Below, one piece after another: positions 1-9,358 of a DNA stretch of 59,495 bases. Numbering within the stretch: the first letter of the stretch is position 1; each line of letters opens with the position of its first letter. Source of the stretch: an uncultured Opitutales bacterium (lineage in GTDB: Bacteria; Verrucomicrobiota; Verrucomicrobiia; Opitutales; Intestinicryptomonadaceae). The DNA lies in contig URJY01000008.1 of the NCBI GenBank assembly GCA_900548275.1, forward strand, positions 1-59,495, given 5' to 3'. Under the pieces are notes generated by a model that worked only from the letters and a program-made list of their open reading frames with translations, was not told the origin of the DNA and made no database searches. The translations under genes and the position numbers were made by a program.

Positions 1-4
1 TAAT

Positions 5-45
5 GGAGCCGGATATCCGATAGGATGTCCGGCTCCTCTTGTTTT
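5..45 (+). terminator. Rho-independent terminator-like hairpin
   Basis: A 14-bp stem (5-18 against 23-36) with one G-T position and a GATA loop is followed by the T-rich run TCTTGTTTT. It would end transcription coming from a gene left of the window. Confidence 0.65.
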
Positions 46-72
46 CGGATATCCGTGCGCTGTGGATTGGTC

Positions 73-504
73 ATGAAGTTGAAAATTTTCAAGGAGAACA
101 TCGCTTCCGACATAAAACTACCAGTAATACATAAGGACAAAGAGCCACCCAGAGTTGAGAGCGTTGATAACATCATAAAAATATTCAAGGCGCTTCATAA
201 ATTTGCGGTTCCTGCCTTTGCATTGCTAACATTTGCAGGAATTCGCCCCGAGGAGATTTCATCTAAAGAAAGAGAAAAGACCATCATTACGTGGGACAAT
301 ATAAATATAGAGGATAAAACTCTAACTGTCCCTAGTGCTGTTGCCAAGACTCGCAAAGTTCGCCGAAGCGAAGATATTCCTGACAACTTATGGGAGTGGC
401 TAAAGATAATTCCGCCGGAAGAACGGAAGAGGAGCAGTATAATTTTCTTGTGCTTCCACTGTTATTGTTTTACAAGGATAAACGGAGAAGATAAATATGG
501 ATAG
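73..504 (+). pseudogene. Truncated tyrosine recombinase (phage-integrase family) fragment
   Basis: The frame encodes 143 residues from the ATG at 73. The centre resembles the catalytic-domain start of tyrosine recombinases: FALLTFAGIRPEEI contains the arginine of the first catalytic box (G-x-R-x-x-E), followed by a TWDNI strand and an AKTRKVRR segment. The later H-x-x-R and tyrosine boxes are absent, because after about residue 120 the frame runs into unrelated sequence and overlaps the next gene by 8 bases. There is no convincing N-terminal SAM-like domain either. It is therefore read as a decayed relic of an integrated element and not as an active recombinase. The DNA is AT-richer than most of the window. 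Confidence 0.6.
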
Positions 505-1840
505 ACGAAAATTTGTGGCGGCGATTGTTTCCGGCGGAGTTGTATCATCATTGGCAAAAGAAAAATCTATTTTCGGCAATATCGATTCAGACTATGATGT
601 CGTTGTTGTTGGTGGCGGTGTATCGGGAATAATAGCCGCACTGCAATCCGGTAGGTCGGGGTTGAATACTCTTATTGTCGAAAGTTCGTCTCAACTCGGA
701 GGAACCATGACGACGGCGGGCATAAATTCTCCTGGGCTTTTTCATGCGTGGGGAAATCAGGTAATCGCCGGAATAGGTTGGGAATTGGTTTCAAAAACCG
801 TACAAGCGCACGGCGACAAATTTCCGGATTTTAGCAAATTTGACAATCCCGCATTTTGGAAACTTCAAGTGACGTTGAATGAATATTTATATTCGTGTTT
901 GGCAGAGGAGGAAATCCTAAAAACCGGTATACATATATTGTATTATATGTCTCCCGAATCCGTGGAGGAGTGCGGCGGCGGATACAAATTGTCAATCGTC
1001 GGAAAATCATCGAGAAAAAGCGTCTTTGCAAAAAGAGTCATAGACTGTAAGGGAAATGCGGCGGTAGTGGATATGGCGGGTTTTAGAAGGTTGCGGGGAA
1101 ACGTAATTCAACCAGGAACATTGGATTTCGAGTTCGAAAATTTTGATGCGTCGAAAATCACCCGTGAGGAATTTTTCATTGCCAAAAAAAATGCGATTAA
1201 AAACGGCGAACTGCTACGTTCCGATATTTACGGCGACCTATACAGATTGGTAAGTTTTAAGGGCAGAAATTGCGAACATCTCGCGGATGCCGACTCGTCG
1301 AATGCGCAAATTCAAAGTTCGTCGAACATAAGGGGCAGGGAAAGTTTTTTGCGGATTTTCAGATTTCTGAAAAAATTGAAGGGTTTTGAAAATGTGAGAA
1401 TAAAAAATGTCAAAACCGAAGTCGGAGTGCGGGAGTCGTTCAGGATTGACGCACTGCACAACATAACAGTAGATGAATATGTATCCGCGAAACGTTATCC
1501 AGACGGCGTTTGCTATTCGTTTTATCACATTGATTTGCACGACGACAAAGGCGCAAGGGCAAGACGTTTGAAAAAAGGAGTAGTGCCTTGTGTCCCACTG
1601 TCGGCATTGATTCCAAAATCTTCAAAATTTATGATTGCGGCGGGAAGACACGTCGGAAGCGATAGATTGGCAAATTCAGCGTTGAGGATACAGGCCAGCT
1701 GCATGGCAATGGGACAGGTTGCCGGTGCGGCTTGTGCGGTGTCAATTAGAAATTCTTGTCCCATCTCCGAAGTGGATATCAATCAGGTTAGAACCATCCT
1801 CTCTGAAAACGGAGCTATACTGCCTCCACTTGGAAAATGA
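497..1840 (+). CDS. Tat-exported FAD-dependent oxidoreductase
   Basis: This 447-aa protein begins with a twin-arginine-like export signal (MDRRKFVAAIVSGGVVSSLA). A Rossmann FAD-binding motif GGGVSG follows at about residues 39-44, with the ribose-binding acid in LIVESSSQLGG near residue 62. The arrangement fits the FAD_oxidored family, exported flavoproteins common in Planctomycetes and Verrucomicrobia whose substrates are mostly unknown. A late segment (AAGRHVGSDRLANSALRIQ, near residue 380) matches the second FAD-contact region of that family. GGAG lies 11 bases before the ATG and supports this start. The gene overlaps the integrase relic and sits in AT-rich DNA, so it may have arrived with it. 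Substrate cannot be stated. Confidence 0.85.
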   Translation: MDRRKFVAAIVSGGVVSSLAKEKSIFGNIDSDYDVVVVGGGVSGIIAALQSGRSGLNTLIVESSSQLGGTMTTAGINSPGLFHAWGNQVIAGIGWELVSKTVQAHGDKFPDFSKFDNPAFWKLQVTLNEYLYSCLAEEEILKTGIHILYYMSPESVEECGGGYKLSIVGKSSRKSVFAKRVIDCKGNAAVVDMAGFRRLRGNVIQPGTLDFEFENFDASKITREEFFIAKKNAIKNGELLRSDIYGDLYRLVSFKGRNCEHLADADSSNAQIQSSSNIRGRESFLRIFRFLKKLKGFENVRIKNVKTEVGVRESFRIDALHNITVDEYVSAKRYPDGVCYSFYHIDLHDDKGARARRLKKGVVPCVPLSALIPKSSKFMIAAGRHVGSDRLANSALRIQASCMAMGQVAGAACAVSIRNSCPISEVDINQVRTILSENGAILPPLGK

Positions 1841-2424
1841 CATATTTTGTGAGGTGGTATTAAATATAATCAAATTTTAAAGCCATGCTAAAAATCGTCA
1901 ATCGATATCGGAGTTTTTAAGAATGGAGCGATTCGGGAAAAGGGGTGATTTACACTAAAACTTTATCTTTAAACAACAATAAACCAGATTTTATTCTCAT
2001 ATAAAGTGGTCCAACTTATTTGGTTCTGGCACAACTGATTTTATAATTGTCATTAAAAGTTCTAGAATGGGTTCCGCATAAGAGCGATAATTTGGATATG
2101 TTAATCTTAAATCCCTACTGTATCGCGCCAGAAGGTTTGACGTAAGCGTGCCACACGTTTGACCATTTTGGCGATTTTTCGCCTTACCCAAAACCCCCGT
2201 TGCGGATGGTTTGCACGGGGGCTGCATTGTCTTTGCGGAGTGGTTGCAAGGTCGGGGTTGCGGAGTATGTCCGAACAAGGGGTGTTTCGGAAAGCTCCTT
2301 ACCCACTTCGCGGACTGTACGTCCGCTTCGTTCAACTTTAATAGTCTGTTCTTGAAGCCACTGCTAAGCAGTCGGCTTCAATTCATTATTGACTTTGATA
2401 GGGTTTTTTTTGAAGATAGATATT
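1841..2424. other. Gene-free region with hairpins and possible relic
   Basis: No convincing gene lies in these 584 bases. The left half is AT-rich. The right half is GC-richer and contains several small hairpins: GGCGATTTTTCGCC near 2169, CCCCCGT/ACGGGGG near 2190-2222, and GCGGAC/GTCCGC at 2310-2326. A minus-strand open frame (1997-2335) ends in a plausible-looking peptide but matches no family I recognise. It may be a transposon or integron relic. Confidence 0.4.
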
Positions 2425-4602
2425 ATGAATTTACGTTTTGTAATATTGTTTATTTCAATGCTTTTCTGTCTTTTTGCGAATGCGCAGAAATTAAATTTGC
2501 ACCACGCTGATTCCGCTTATGGCGGTGCTATTGAGTATGAAAAAATCACGGGCACAAAAGGCACGCTCTCGCTCGAAATCGTCGGAGACAAGCTTTATGC
2601 GTTGGAGAACGGAGGGCTTTCTATATACGACATTTCAACACCCGTCGCGCCGAAGTTTTTAGGTTCTGTTTCGGGAATGGGGCATGTTCGCCAGCTGAAA
2701 GTTCGTGGAAAAACCGCATTTCTTACGGCTCGCCAATCGGGATTTTGGTCTGTCGATGTTTCAGACCCGAAAAATCCGAAAATAATTTCGCACTTTGACG
2801 CCATAGAATATGCCACGGGGCTTGACGTTTCGGAAAATTTTGCGTTCATCGGCAACCGCGTATTCGGCGTTCAGTGTGTTGACATTTCGAATCCCGCGAA
2901 AATGCGCCATGTTTCGCAAATTTTGACGCACGAGTCGCAGTCGGTATATTTCAAAGACGGAATAGTTTACAGCGGCGACTGGGGCGCGGGCGAAATTACG
3001 ACAATCGATTTCGGCGACCCGTTTTCCCCGAAAAAAATTTCCGTCGTAAATCTTGAAGGAATGGGCGACGGCATCGATGTTGACGGCGGCTTTCTCTACG
3101 CATCGACGGGACAGCACCGCAAGACAGGGCCTGCGGAGTTGAGGCACGGGTCGGGCCACGGGCTTGAAATTTTCGATATTTCCGACATACGCCGACCGCG
3201 CAAAATTTCGCGCGTCGAATTTCCAAAAATTTATTTCGGCCCCTGCGATTATTGGACGCCGCGCGTTTCGGGGAACTACTGCTTTGCTTCCGACACCATA
3301 AACGGGGTATTTGTTCTTGATGTTTCGGATAAGAAAAATCCTAAAATTCTTGGAAACTTGATATTGCCGAAAGTCGCGCCCGATAATCCGAATCTCAAAT
3401 TTACCATGCTCGATTCCTCCCTGCCGCAGGGCGACCCCGTGTCGTCGATAGCCGTTGGCGACGGCGTTCTCTACATTGCGGGAACTTTTACGGGCATATA
3501 TATTGCGGAGCTTCCGCAAATTGCAAAACCGCGCAAGAAAACTGAGTCCGCTGCTCCCAAGCTTGACGGCGCGTTCAAGGCGAATTCGATTGACGGTTTC
3601 GACTTCATCGCGACCGACTCCTCCAAGCCCGTTCGCGCGGTTGCGGTTCGCGGCAATTTGGCGTATGTGGCGCAGACCGACAGGGGCGTTGGAATTTTCG
3701 ACCTGTCCGCGGCGGGGTATCCGCAGGTCGGGAGCGTTGAATGCAAGACGGCGTACGACGTGAAAATTTCGGACGGCAGGCTTGTTGTTGCCGAAGCCTT
3801 CGGCGGTGTCGGAATTTACGACATTTCGGACGCGCCAAAAAGCGGTTCGAAAGTTTCCGACTACAGGCCGCGTGAAATCGGCAGGATAAGCTGCGAGATG
3901 TTGGCCCGCCCGCAAACCCTCCACGTTTGGGCGTTCGACAAATGCAACGTAATGGGCGTCGGCGCGGGGGCGGCTTCGGTCTGGTTCTTCGACATTTCGA
4001 ATCCCGCGCAGCCGAAAAAAGTTTTGCGAAGCGCGGGCAGGGAGATTGTCTACAACGACTACGGTTCGCGCCGTCTCGCGGCGGGAAAGTATTTCGGCTT
4101 GAATTTCCACTGCGGCGGAAGAATGATTTTCGACATGTCGGCAAAGCCCGTCAAATGCGTGTTTTCCGACTCCTATCCTCTCTGCTCGCAGAACGGTTCG
4201 GTTGCCGCTATCGGCGACAAACTTTTGACGATGAACCGCGGCGGCTATTCGATAGACGACCCCGTGCAGCCTATGAAAAATTCGGAGCTGACGCCGCTTA
4301 AATTCCCCGACGGCGGGCCGCTCCCGTTTGTCCCCAAAGGCGACTCCGCGCAAATTCGCGCGGAATTTCCGCAGGGCTCGGACGAGGGCTTTGCGTGCTT
4401 CGACGAAAAAACGAAGAGGCTGGTTGTCGCCAACCGCGCTTCGGGTAAAGTTTCGGTTTACGATTTTTCCGATGTCGAAAATCCGAAGCGCATGCGCTCG
4501 TTTACCGTCAACGCCAATCCGTCGGTAGCCGATTTTACGTCGGACGGGCGGATTGTTTTGCCGTGCGGATATGCGGGCGCGCTTGTGGAGCGCAAAATGT
4601 AA
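2425..4602 (+). CDS. Secreted LVIVD-repeat beta-propeller protein
   Basis: The product is 725 aa with a signal peptide (MNLRFVILFISMLFCLFANA, cleavage near residue 20). The mature part is built from about ten LVIVD-type repeats, each with a core like GLSIYDISTP, FWSVDVSDPKNPK, VQCVDISNPAK, LEIFDISDIRRP, VFVLDVSDKKNP or SVYDFSDVENP. Such repeats form bladed beta-propellers on the cell surface or in the periplasm. No catalytic motif is visible, so a binding or scaffold role is likely. The ATG at 2425 is preferred over one 36 bases upstream because it puts the signal peptide at the N-terminus. Confidence 0.85.
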   Translation: MNLRFVILFISMLFCLFANAQKLNLHHADSAYGGAIEYEKITGTKGTLSLEIVGDKLYALENGGLSIYDISTPVAPKFLGSVSGMGHVRQLKVRGKTAFLTARQSGFWSVDVSDPKNPKIISHFDAIEYATGLDVSENFAFIGNRVFGVQCVDISNPAKMRHVSQILTHESQSVYFKDGIVYSGDWGAGEITTIDFGDPFSPKKISVVNLEGMGDGIDVDGGFLYASTGQHRKTGPAELRHGSGHGLEIFDISDIRRPRKISRVEFPKIYFGPCDYWTPRVSGNYCFASDTINGVFVLDVSDKKNPKILGNLILPKVAPDNPNLKFTMLDSSLPQGDPVSSIAVGDGVLYIAGTFTGIYIAELPQIAKPRKKTESAAPKLDGAFKANSIDGFDFIATDSSKPVRAVAVRGNLAYVAQTDRGVGIFDLSAAGYPQVGSVECKTAYDVKISDGRLVVAEAFGGVGIYDISDAPKSGSKVSDYRPREIGRISCEMLARPQTLHVWAFDKCNVMGVGAGAASVWFFDISNPAQPKKVLRSAGREIVYNDYGSRRLAAGKYFGLNFHCGGRMIFDMSAKPVKCVFSDSYPLCSQNGSVAAIGDKLLTMNRGGYSIDDPVQPMKNSELTPLKFPDGGPLPFVPKGDSAQIRAEFPQGSDEGFACFDEKTKRLVVANRASGKVSVYDFSDVENPKRMRSFTVNANPSVADFTSDGRIVLPCGYAGALVERKM

Positions 4603-4730
4603 ATCCGCAATTTGAATTGCGCCGCAACTCCGCGCGACTGCGCAAGCGCTCCCCCGCCTCGACTATTGAAAAATTAATTTACATTACTGCTTGATTGGCG
4701 GTATTTGAAAATAAAGGTCGGCGTAAAAAC

Positions 4731-4766
4731 AAAAAGGCCCTTTCGTGGAAAGGGCTTTTGTTTTTT
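4731..4766. terminator. Bidirectional terminator between convergent genes
   Basis: The stem GCCCTTTC (4737-4744) pairs with GAAAGGGC (4748-4755) around a GTG loop. It is flanked by A-rich sequence on the left and TTTTGTTTTTT on the right, so it can work on both strands. It separates the LVIVD gene from the convergent beta-helix gene. Confidence 0.85.
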
Positions 4767-4785
4767 GCAAGTCGGGGCGACGGAA

Positions 4786-6714
4786 TTATTCTTCGCCGAA
4801 GACGCGCTTTACGGCTTCGACCATTTTATTGCCTTCGAAAATGCAGTTTTCGAGAGTTGCGATATCGGCTATGATTTCGGGAGATGCTGCGCAGGGGCTT
4901 TTGGCAAAGCGGTTGTTTACGATTTTTATTTCCGACGAATTCGCCGCGTAGAAGCCGCCGCGGTAGGGGAGTTCCGTCTTTCTCGGTGTCGTGTTGACGA
5001 TTGTGTTGTCCGCGAAAATTACGTTTCGCGCGGAAGTAATGTAGGCTACGAGTCCGAAGGTATTCTTGAATGTGTTGTTTTCGAAGAGGATGTTCTTTAG
5101 TATGGGATAATCGGTGGTTTCGTCCGAGTTCGGCACTTTCAGGTATACGCCAGTGTAGATATCGCGCACGAGTTTTTTCGTATCTTTACCCTTGGGGTTG
5201 CATGTGTCGAAAATGCAGTTGCGGATTACTACGTTGTCGACTCCCGCGCCTTCGCTCCACGCGTTGTGTGTATAGCCCGTGCAGATTTTTACCGAGCCTT
5301 GTTCTACGTGTTCCAGCCGGCAGTTTTCAACCGTTACGTCGTTTGCCTGTATGATGAAACCGCGGGCTTTTACGTTTTTGAAAACGCAATTGCGGATTAT
5401 GATATTGCGCGAGTCGTACTTTTTGTCGAATACCACGAAGCCTTCGCCTTTGGGGCGGGGAATGGGGGCTTCGAAGTACATCCTGCGTTCTGTGGGACTT
5501 TTGGTTTCGGTGCGGGTGATTTTCGCCGTGAATCCGCTCGGTCGGTAGTCGGATTCGCGCAGTTCTATTTCGTCGCCTATCTCGTATTCCGACCACCATC
5601 TTTTGCAGTTTTTTACAAGCAGTGTACGGCTGTCTTCTCGGTATCCGAAACATGTCTTGTTTTGTATGTTTACGCAGTCGTCGCCGCCGTATTCGAAAAG
5701 GCAGTTTTCGATTTTTACAAATCCGCGCGAGTGTGCAATGTGGACATGGTCTGCCGTACACGTCGATGCGCGCCGCCAGTGTTCGCCGTCGGGGATTTTG
5801 AAGTTGAAGTTTTGCAGGCTGAAATATTGCTGCGTACCGAAAACTATTATTCCCATCCCCGCGCAGGAATAGATGTTGATATCTCGCATAGCGATATGGC
5901 GGTTTGAGCGCATGAAGAAACACGGCATATCGTAGTAGTAGTGGTTGATTCGGTAGAATTCTCCTACGTTCAGACGGCTTTTGGCTGGCAGGGTAATTCT
6001 GATTGTGTTGCCGTCTATCCATTGCTTTTTGTATTTCGGTTTGCCGAACATTTCCCAGCCGAAGTTTTGACCGCCTTCGACGCCCGCCGAACGTGTCGAG
6101 GGGTCGATGCGGGCGACGTTTCGCAACAGGCATTGGCGGTTCGGATATGTCCTGCCTTCGTAGTCTACGAATTTGAAGTCGACGTTTTGCAAAAATGCGG
6201 ACTGTTCTATTTTGACGATTTTTGCGACCGCGCCGAGAGGGTCGGCATCCCAATCCCAGTCGACGTTGAAGTTTTTAAACTCGACTCTTTCGCAGTTGCG
6301 TATGTCGAAAAGGCTTCCCGATTTTTTGCGGAATACGAGGGTTGAACCGCCGCCGCAGAATGTGAAGTTTTCGAGCTTTTCGAACTTTATCGTATCGTTT
6401 TCGGTGATTCTGTAGATGCCTTTTTTCAATACGAGTTTCGATGCGCCGAGCTTTTTGCAGCTGTCTATTGCCGCCTGCAGTTTTTGCGAAAAATTTTCGC
6501 AGTTTCCCGTTATTCCGAAGTCTTCGCCGCGTACGATTGTCTGCCCGCCCGCAGGCGGAAGGACTTCGAATTCCCTCGCGCCCGCGGGAATGTTTTGCAG
6601 CGGTTCGCTATAAGGCACGGCATCTGCCGCAATCGGTATGTGCGCGGGTTCGCTTGCCGCCGTGCAAATCAGCGGTATAAACGACAGAAAGAGTATCGCG
6701 AAAGGTTTTCTCAT
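4786..6714 (-). CDS. Exported right-handed beta-helix protein, GH110-like
   Basis: This 642-aa protein has a signal peptide (about residues 1-19) followed by a parallel beta-helix made of repeated short strands (VEFKNFNVDWDWD, IKIENCLFEYGGDD, IIIRNCVFKNVKARG, VTVENCRLEHVEQG, VVIRNCIFDTCNPKG). The order of a DWDWD segment near residue 147, a GGDDCVNIQ segment near residue 345 and a later NCVFKNVKARGF turn recalls GH110 alpha-1,3-galactosidases, in which paired aspartates act in catalysis. The GH110 assignment is by recalled motif only; a pectate-lyase-like or other beta-helix enzyme remains possible. It is transcribed towards the LVIVD gene with a shared terminator between them, and away from the small gene at 6884. 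Confidence 0.75.
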   Translation of the reverse strand: MRKPFAILFLSFIPLICTAASEPAHIPIAADAVPYSEPLQNIPAGAREFEVLPPAGGQTIVRGEDFGITGNCENFSQKLQAAIDSCKKLGASKLVLKKGIYRITENDTIKFEKLENFTFCGGGSTLVFRKKSGSLFDIRNCERVEFKNFNVDWDWDADPLGAVAKIVKIEQSAFLQNVDFKFVDYEGRTYPNRQCLLRNVARIDPSTRSAGVEGGQNFGWEMFGKPKYKKQWIDGNTIRITLPAKSRLNVGEFYRINHYYYDMPCFFMRSNRHIAMRDINIYSCAGMGIIVFGTQQYFSLQNFNFKIPDGEHWRRASTCTADHVHIAHSRGFVKIENCLFEYGGDDCVNIQNKTCFGYREDSRTLLVKNCKRWWSEYEIGDEIELRESDYRPSGFTAKITRTETKSPTERRMYFEAPIPRPKGEGFVVFDKKYDSRNIIIRNCVFKNVKARGFIIQANDVTVENCRLEHVEQGSVKICTGYTHNAWSEGAGVDNVVIRNCIFDTCNPKGKDTKKLVRDIYTGVYLKVPNSDETTDYPILKNILFENNTFKNTFGLVAYITSARNVIFADNTIVNTTPRKTELPYRGGFYAANSSEIKIVNNRFAKSPCAASPEIIADIATLENCIFEGNKMVEAVKRVFGEE

Positions 6715-6848
6715 ATTCGGCGTGTGTTGTCTCTCGAATCTATGCGAAGCGGTTTGGGGGTGTCAAGGCAATGAGTTTTTCGCGCCCTGTGTCTGCCGCT
6801 TTCCCGCGTTTTTTCTTTTGGGGTTTTAAAAATAAATTTAAATTGTGC

Positions 6849-6877
6849 TTGAAAAAATATATATTTATTTTGATAAT
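6849..6877 (+). promoter_or_regulatory. Sigma-70-like promoter giving a near-leaderless transcript
   Basis: TTGAAA (6849-6854) and GATAAT (6872-6877) are separated by 17 bases. The expected start point, 6-8 bases further on, coincides with the ATG at 6884, so the mRNA would have almost no leader. Confidence 0.5.
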
Positions 6878-6883
6878 TTATAA

Positions 6884-7084
6884 ATGCGTGTAGAAGTTCG
6901 GTTTGAAATTGACGATGCGACTTTGGCGGCTCTGCGGATGTTCGCCGAGTATCTCGATATGTCCGTGGAGGAATATATTGAAGACTATCTTGAGTGGGAG
7001 TTTTCGCCCGCCGAGTGTGATTCGGGAAAAGACAGGGCGCGCAAAGACGTTCGAAAGCCCCGCGCGAAAAAGAAAAAAGGCTGA
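6884..7084 (+). CDS. Small hypothetical protein with basic tail
   Basis: The frame encodes 66 residues. An amphipathic, probably folded N-terminal half (MRVEVRFEIDDATLAALRMF, then EYLDMSVEEYIEDYLEW) is followed by a highly basic tail ending RKPRAKKKKG. The strand-helix-helix look of the first 40 residues recalls ribbon-helix-helix or similar small DNA-binding folds, but no family is recognised. There is no Shine-Dalgarno sequence, and a promoter ends right before the start codon. It stands alone, divergent from the beta-helix gene. Confidence 0.55.
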   Translation: MRVEVRFEIDDATLAALRMFAEYLDMSVEEYIEDYLEWEFSPAECDSGKDRARKDVRKPRAKKKKG

Positions 7085-7215
7085 CGGCTACCCGTTTCGC
7101 GTTCGGCTTTGCGTTCGGCGCGGGCGTGCTGTCGCGGCGAAATTCGGCTGCAAAACACTGCGAAAACGGCGCAAAAAAAGACTTGCGAGGGGTTCGCAAG
7201 CCTTGAATTTTTTTC

Positions 7216-7302
7216 TGGTGGTAGGGACTGGATTCGAACCAGTGAACAGCAACGCTGAACGGATTTACAGTCCGCGCCCTTTAGCCCCTTGGATACCCTA
7301 CC
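7216..7302 (-). tRNA. tRNA-Tyr (GTA)
   Basis: Read on the minus strand, a 7-bp acceptor stem (GGTAGGG with CCCTACC) encloses a class II tRNA with a long variable arm. The anticodon loop CTGTAAA holds the GTA anticodon at 7266-7268, and the T-arm contains GGTTCGAATCC. Discriminator A and an encoded CCA end the gene at 7216. The long variable arm together with GTA identifies bacterial tRNA-Tyr. Confidence 0.97.
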
Positions 7303-7429
7303 GTCCAAGAAATTAAAACACGCACTTTACGGATACTTCGGTTGGGGGCAAGCTTTTTTTTCAATTTTTTTGCAAACAGCGTTTCTCTTTTTTCTTGTTT
7401 TACGCCAAGTGCGGTTTATCTATTGCGTT

Positions 7430-9337
7430 ATGAAACGTATTTTTTATTTGCTTGCCGCGCTTGTCTCTTCGACGGCGGCTCTTTCGGCGGCAACCGACGA
7501 CATCTATTCGCAGTGCATTTCGGCGAAATTCGGCTCTCCCGCCGATGCGCAAAAGTCGGTGGTGGAAATTCTTCCGTATCCCGACGGCAAAAAAATCGCG
7601 TTCTCCACGCGTTGGGACGACACAAACCCGCGCCATTTGGCGACCGCGCAAATGCTGTCGAAGCGCGGAATGTTCGCGACCTGCTACTTGGTTGGATACG
7701 GCTTCCGAAAACCGGAGACGATTGAGATGGTGCGCGGAGTCTTGGAGCTCGGCGGGGCGATAGGCTCGCACACGCTGACGCATCCGCGTCTCGAGAACCT
7801 AATTCCGAACGAATTTTTCGCCGAAATCGCGCTCGAGCGCGCGCGGTTGGAGTCGACGCTCGACACGAACGTCGTCGGTTTTGTGCTGCCCTATATGAGC
7901 TACAATTCGCGGTTCGACGACAGCGTGAAGAATTTGATAGGGCGGTCGATTGTGAACGCGGGCTACCGCGTTTCGCCCGAAACGAATCCCGACAACAACA
8001 AAAAATACGGGCTTTCGGAGCGGGACGGCATTTATTCGTCGCACACGTTCGGCGTCGACGACCGCAACCCGCAGCGCGGCAGGCTGATTGACGGCGTGAA
8101 AAAGGCGCGGGCTGCCATCGAAAAGGGTTATCCGCCGCACTTTACGCTCGGCATCCACTCTTGGCAGAGCGACGAGGGCTTGGCTCGCTTGGGAACGTAT
8201 CTCGACGAAGTGAAGTCGGACGATTTCTGGTACTGCAACGAGAACGATTTTGTCGCCTACCGCACGCAGTTTTTGAAGGGGAAAATCCGCAAGACCGTCG
8301 CGCAGGGCGACACTGCGCTATACGAGCTTTACAGGGTCGCGGCAATGCACATAGGCTCGGACATTCCGCTTGCGCTCCGCTTTTCGGTTCAGCCGAAGTC
8401 GGTGCGTTTGGGCGATGTCGAAATAAAGCCCGTCAACGGAATCTACAACATTCCGCAGTACGACTCGCGCAAAACGCCCAAGAAAATAGACATGCTTTCG
8501 TTCGCTTCGAAGCGCGGCAGTATGCGCTCTTCGTCGAAGTTTGCGGGGCTCGATTTCGGCTTCGATTTCGACCGCGCGGGCGGCAGGCTTGCGGTGAAGT
8601 TCGGCGGCAATTCGCGCGGAAAGGTTAGCAATTTCAGGGCGCGCTGGGTTGTTCCGCCGTGCTATAAAACGCCCCTCGACGGCGTTGCGTACAAGGGCGA
8701 ATCGGAGGTTTCGGCGAAGCTCGTTCCCGTTTCGGATTCGGAGCTGGCGGCGTTCGCGGGCGGCGATATGCACGTTTTGGCGCAGTGCGATTTTCTGTTC
8801 GACGGCGTGCCCGCGCGCGTGTGGCTTGCCGCTTCCGATTCGCGACCCGTCGCCGACGCCGACTGCCCGCGCGACAGGGTACTTCAGTCGGGCGATTTCG
8901 ACGCGTCGAAAAACGACCCCGCCGCGTTTGCCGAGCTTTCGAAGCCCGACGCGCCGCTGAAACCGTTTGCGGGGTGCGTCTGGAAAATTTCGCCGAACAA
9001 GAAAATGCGCGAGTTTGTCGTGGATTTCAACGGCTATGCGCTTATGCACAAGTACGACAAGGCGAAGATGTCGTACCTTGTCTGCGCCGATTTCGCCGCG
9101 CCGCGCGACGGCAAGTTCAGGCTTTTCGCGCCGTCGAGCGCGGTTGCCGAGATATACGTAAACGGCGCGAAGACAGGCAAGCTCAAGGGCGGTTTTGTCG
9201 ACGTCGACTTGAAAAAGGGCGACAACAGGGTTTTGCTCGTGTTCGACAACAAGGCGTTGCGTGTAAATTCGTTCACGTTTGCGGTTTGCGACGGCAAAAA
9301 AATGCTGCTGTGCAAAACGCCGAAAACCGCAAAGTAA
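7430..9337 (+). CDS. Exported polysaccharide deacetylase (NodB-like)
   Basis: This 635-aa protein has a signal peptide (MKRIFYLLAALVSSTAALSA). A NodB/carbohydrate-esterase-4-like domain follows: the first acidic motif reads STRWDD (residues 59-64) and the zinc-binding motif SHTLTH is at about 113-118, in GAIGSHTLTHPRLENL. A downstream LGIHSWQSDEG is likely the later active-site segment. The C-terminal 350 residues look like beta-sandwich domains and may bind glycan. The expected role is zinc-dependent removal of acetyl groups from an extracellular polysaccharide. The ATG at 7430 is chosen because earlier in-frame starts lie in the tRNA or before the signal peptide. Confidence 0.85.
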   Translation: MKRIFYLLAALVSSTAALSAATDDIYSQCISAKFGSPADAQKSVVEILPYPDGKKIAFSTRWDDTNPRHLATAQMLSKRGMFATCYLVGYGFRKPETIEMVRGVLELGGAIGSHTLTHPRLENLIPNEFFAEIALERARLESTLDTNVVGFVLPYMSYNSRFDDSVKNLIGRSIVNAGYRVSPETNPDNNKKYGLSERDGIYSSHTFGVDDRNPQRGRLIDGVKKARAAIEKGYPPHFTLGIHSWQSDEGLARLGTYLDEVKSDDFWYCNENDFVAYRTQFLKGKIRKTVAQGDTALYELYRVAAMHIGSDIPLALRFSVQPKSVRLGDVEIKPVNGIYNIPQYDSRKTPKKIDMLSFASKRGSMRSSSKFAGLDFGFDFDRAGGRLAVKFGGNSRGKVSNFRARWVVPPCYKTPLDGVAYKGESEVSAKLVPVSDSELAAFAGGDMHVLAQCDFLFDGVPARVWLAASDSRPVADADCPRDRVLQSGDFDASKNDPAAFAELSKPDAPLKPFAGCVWKISPNKKMREFVVDFNGYALMHKYDKAKMSYLVCADFAAPRDGKFRLFAPSSAVAEIYVNGAKTGKLKGGFVDVDLKKGDNRVLLVFDNKALRVNSFTFAVCDGKKMLLCKTPKTAK

Positions 9338-9358
9338 ATAGGCAACTTACGAATTTCG

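Noticed and set aside
1997..2335. Minus-strand open frame of 112 codons
   Set aside because: No start context or family motif; the first half is compositionally odd. Kept only as a possible relic in the non-coding region.
7289..7429. Longer start for the deacetylase gene
   Set aside because: It would start inside the tRNA-Tyr gene and precede the clear signal peptide.
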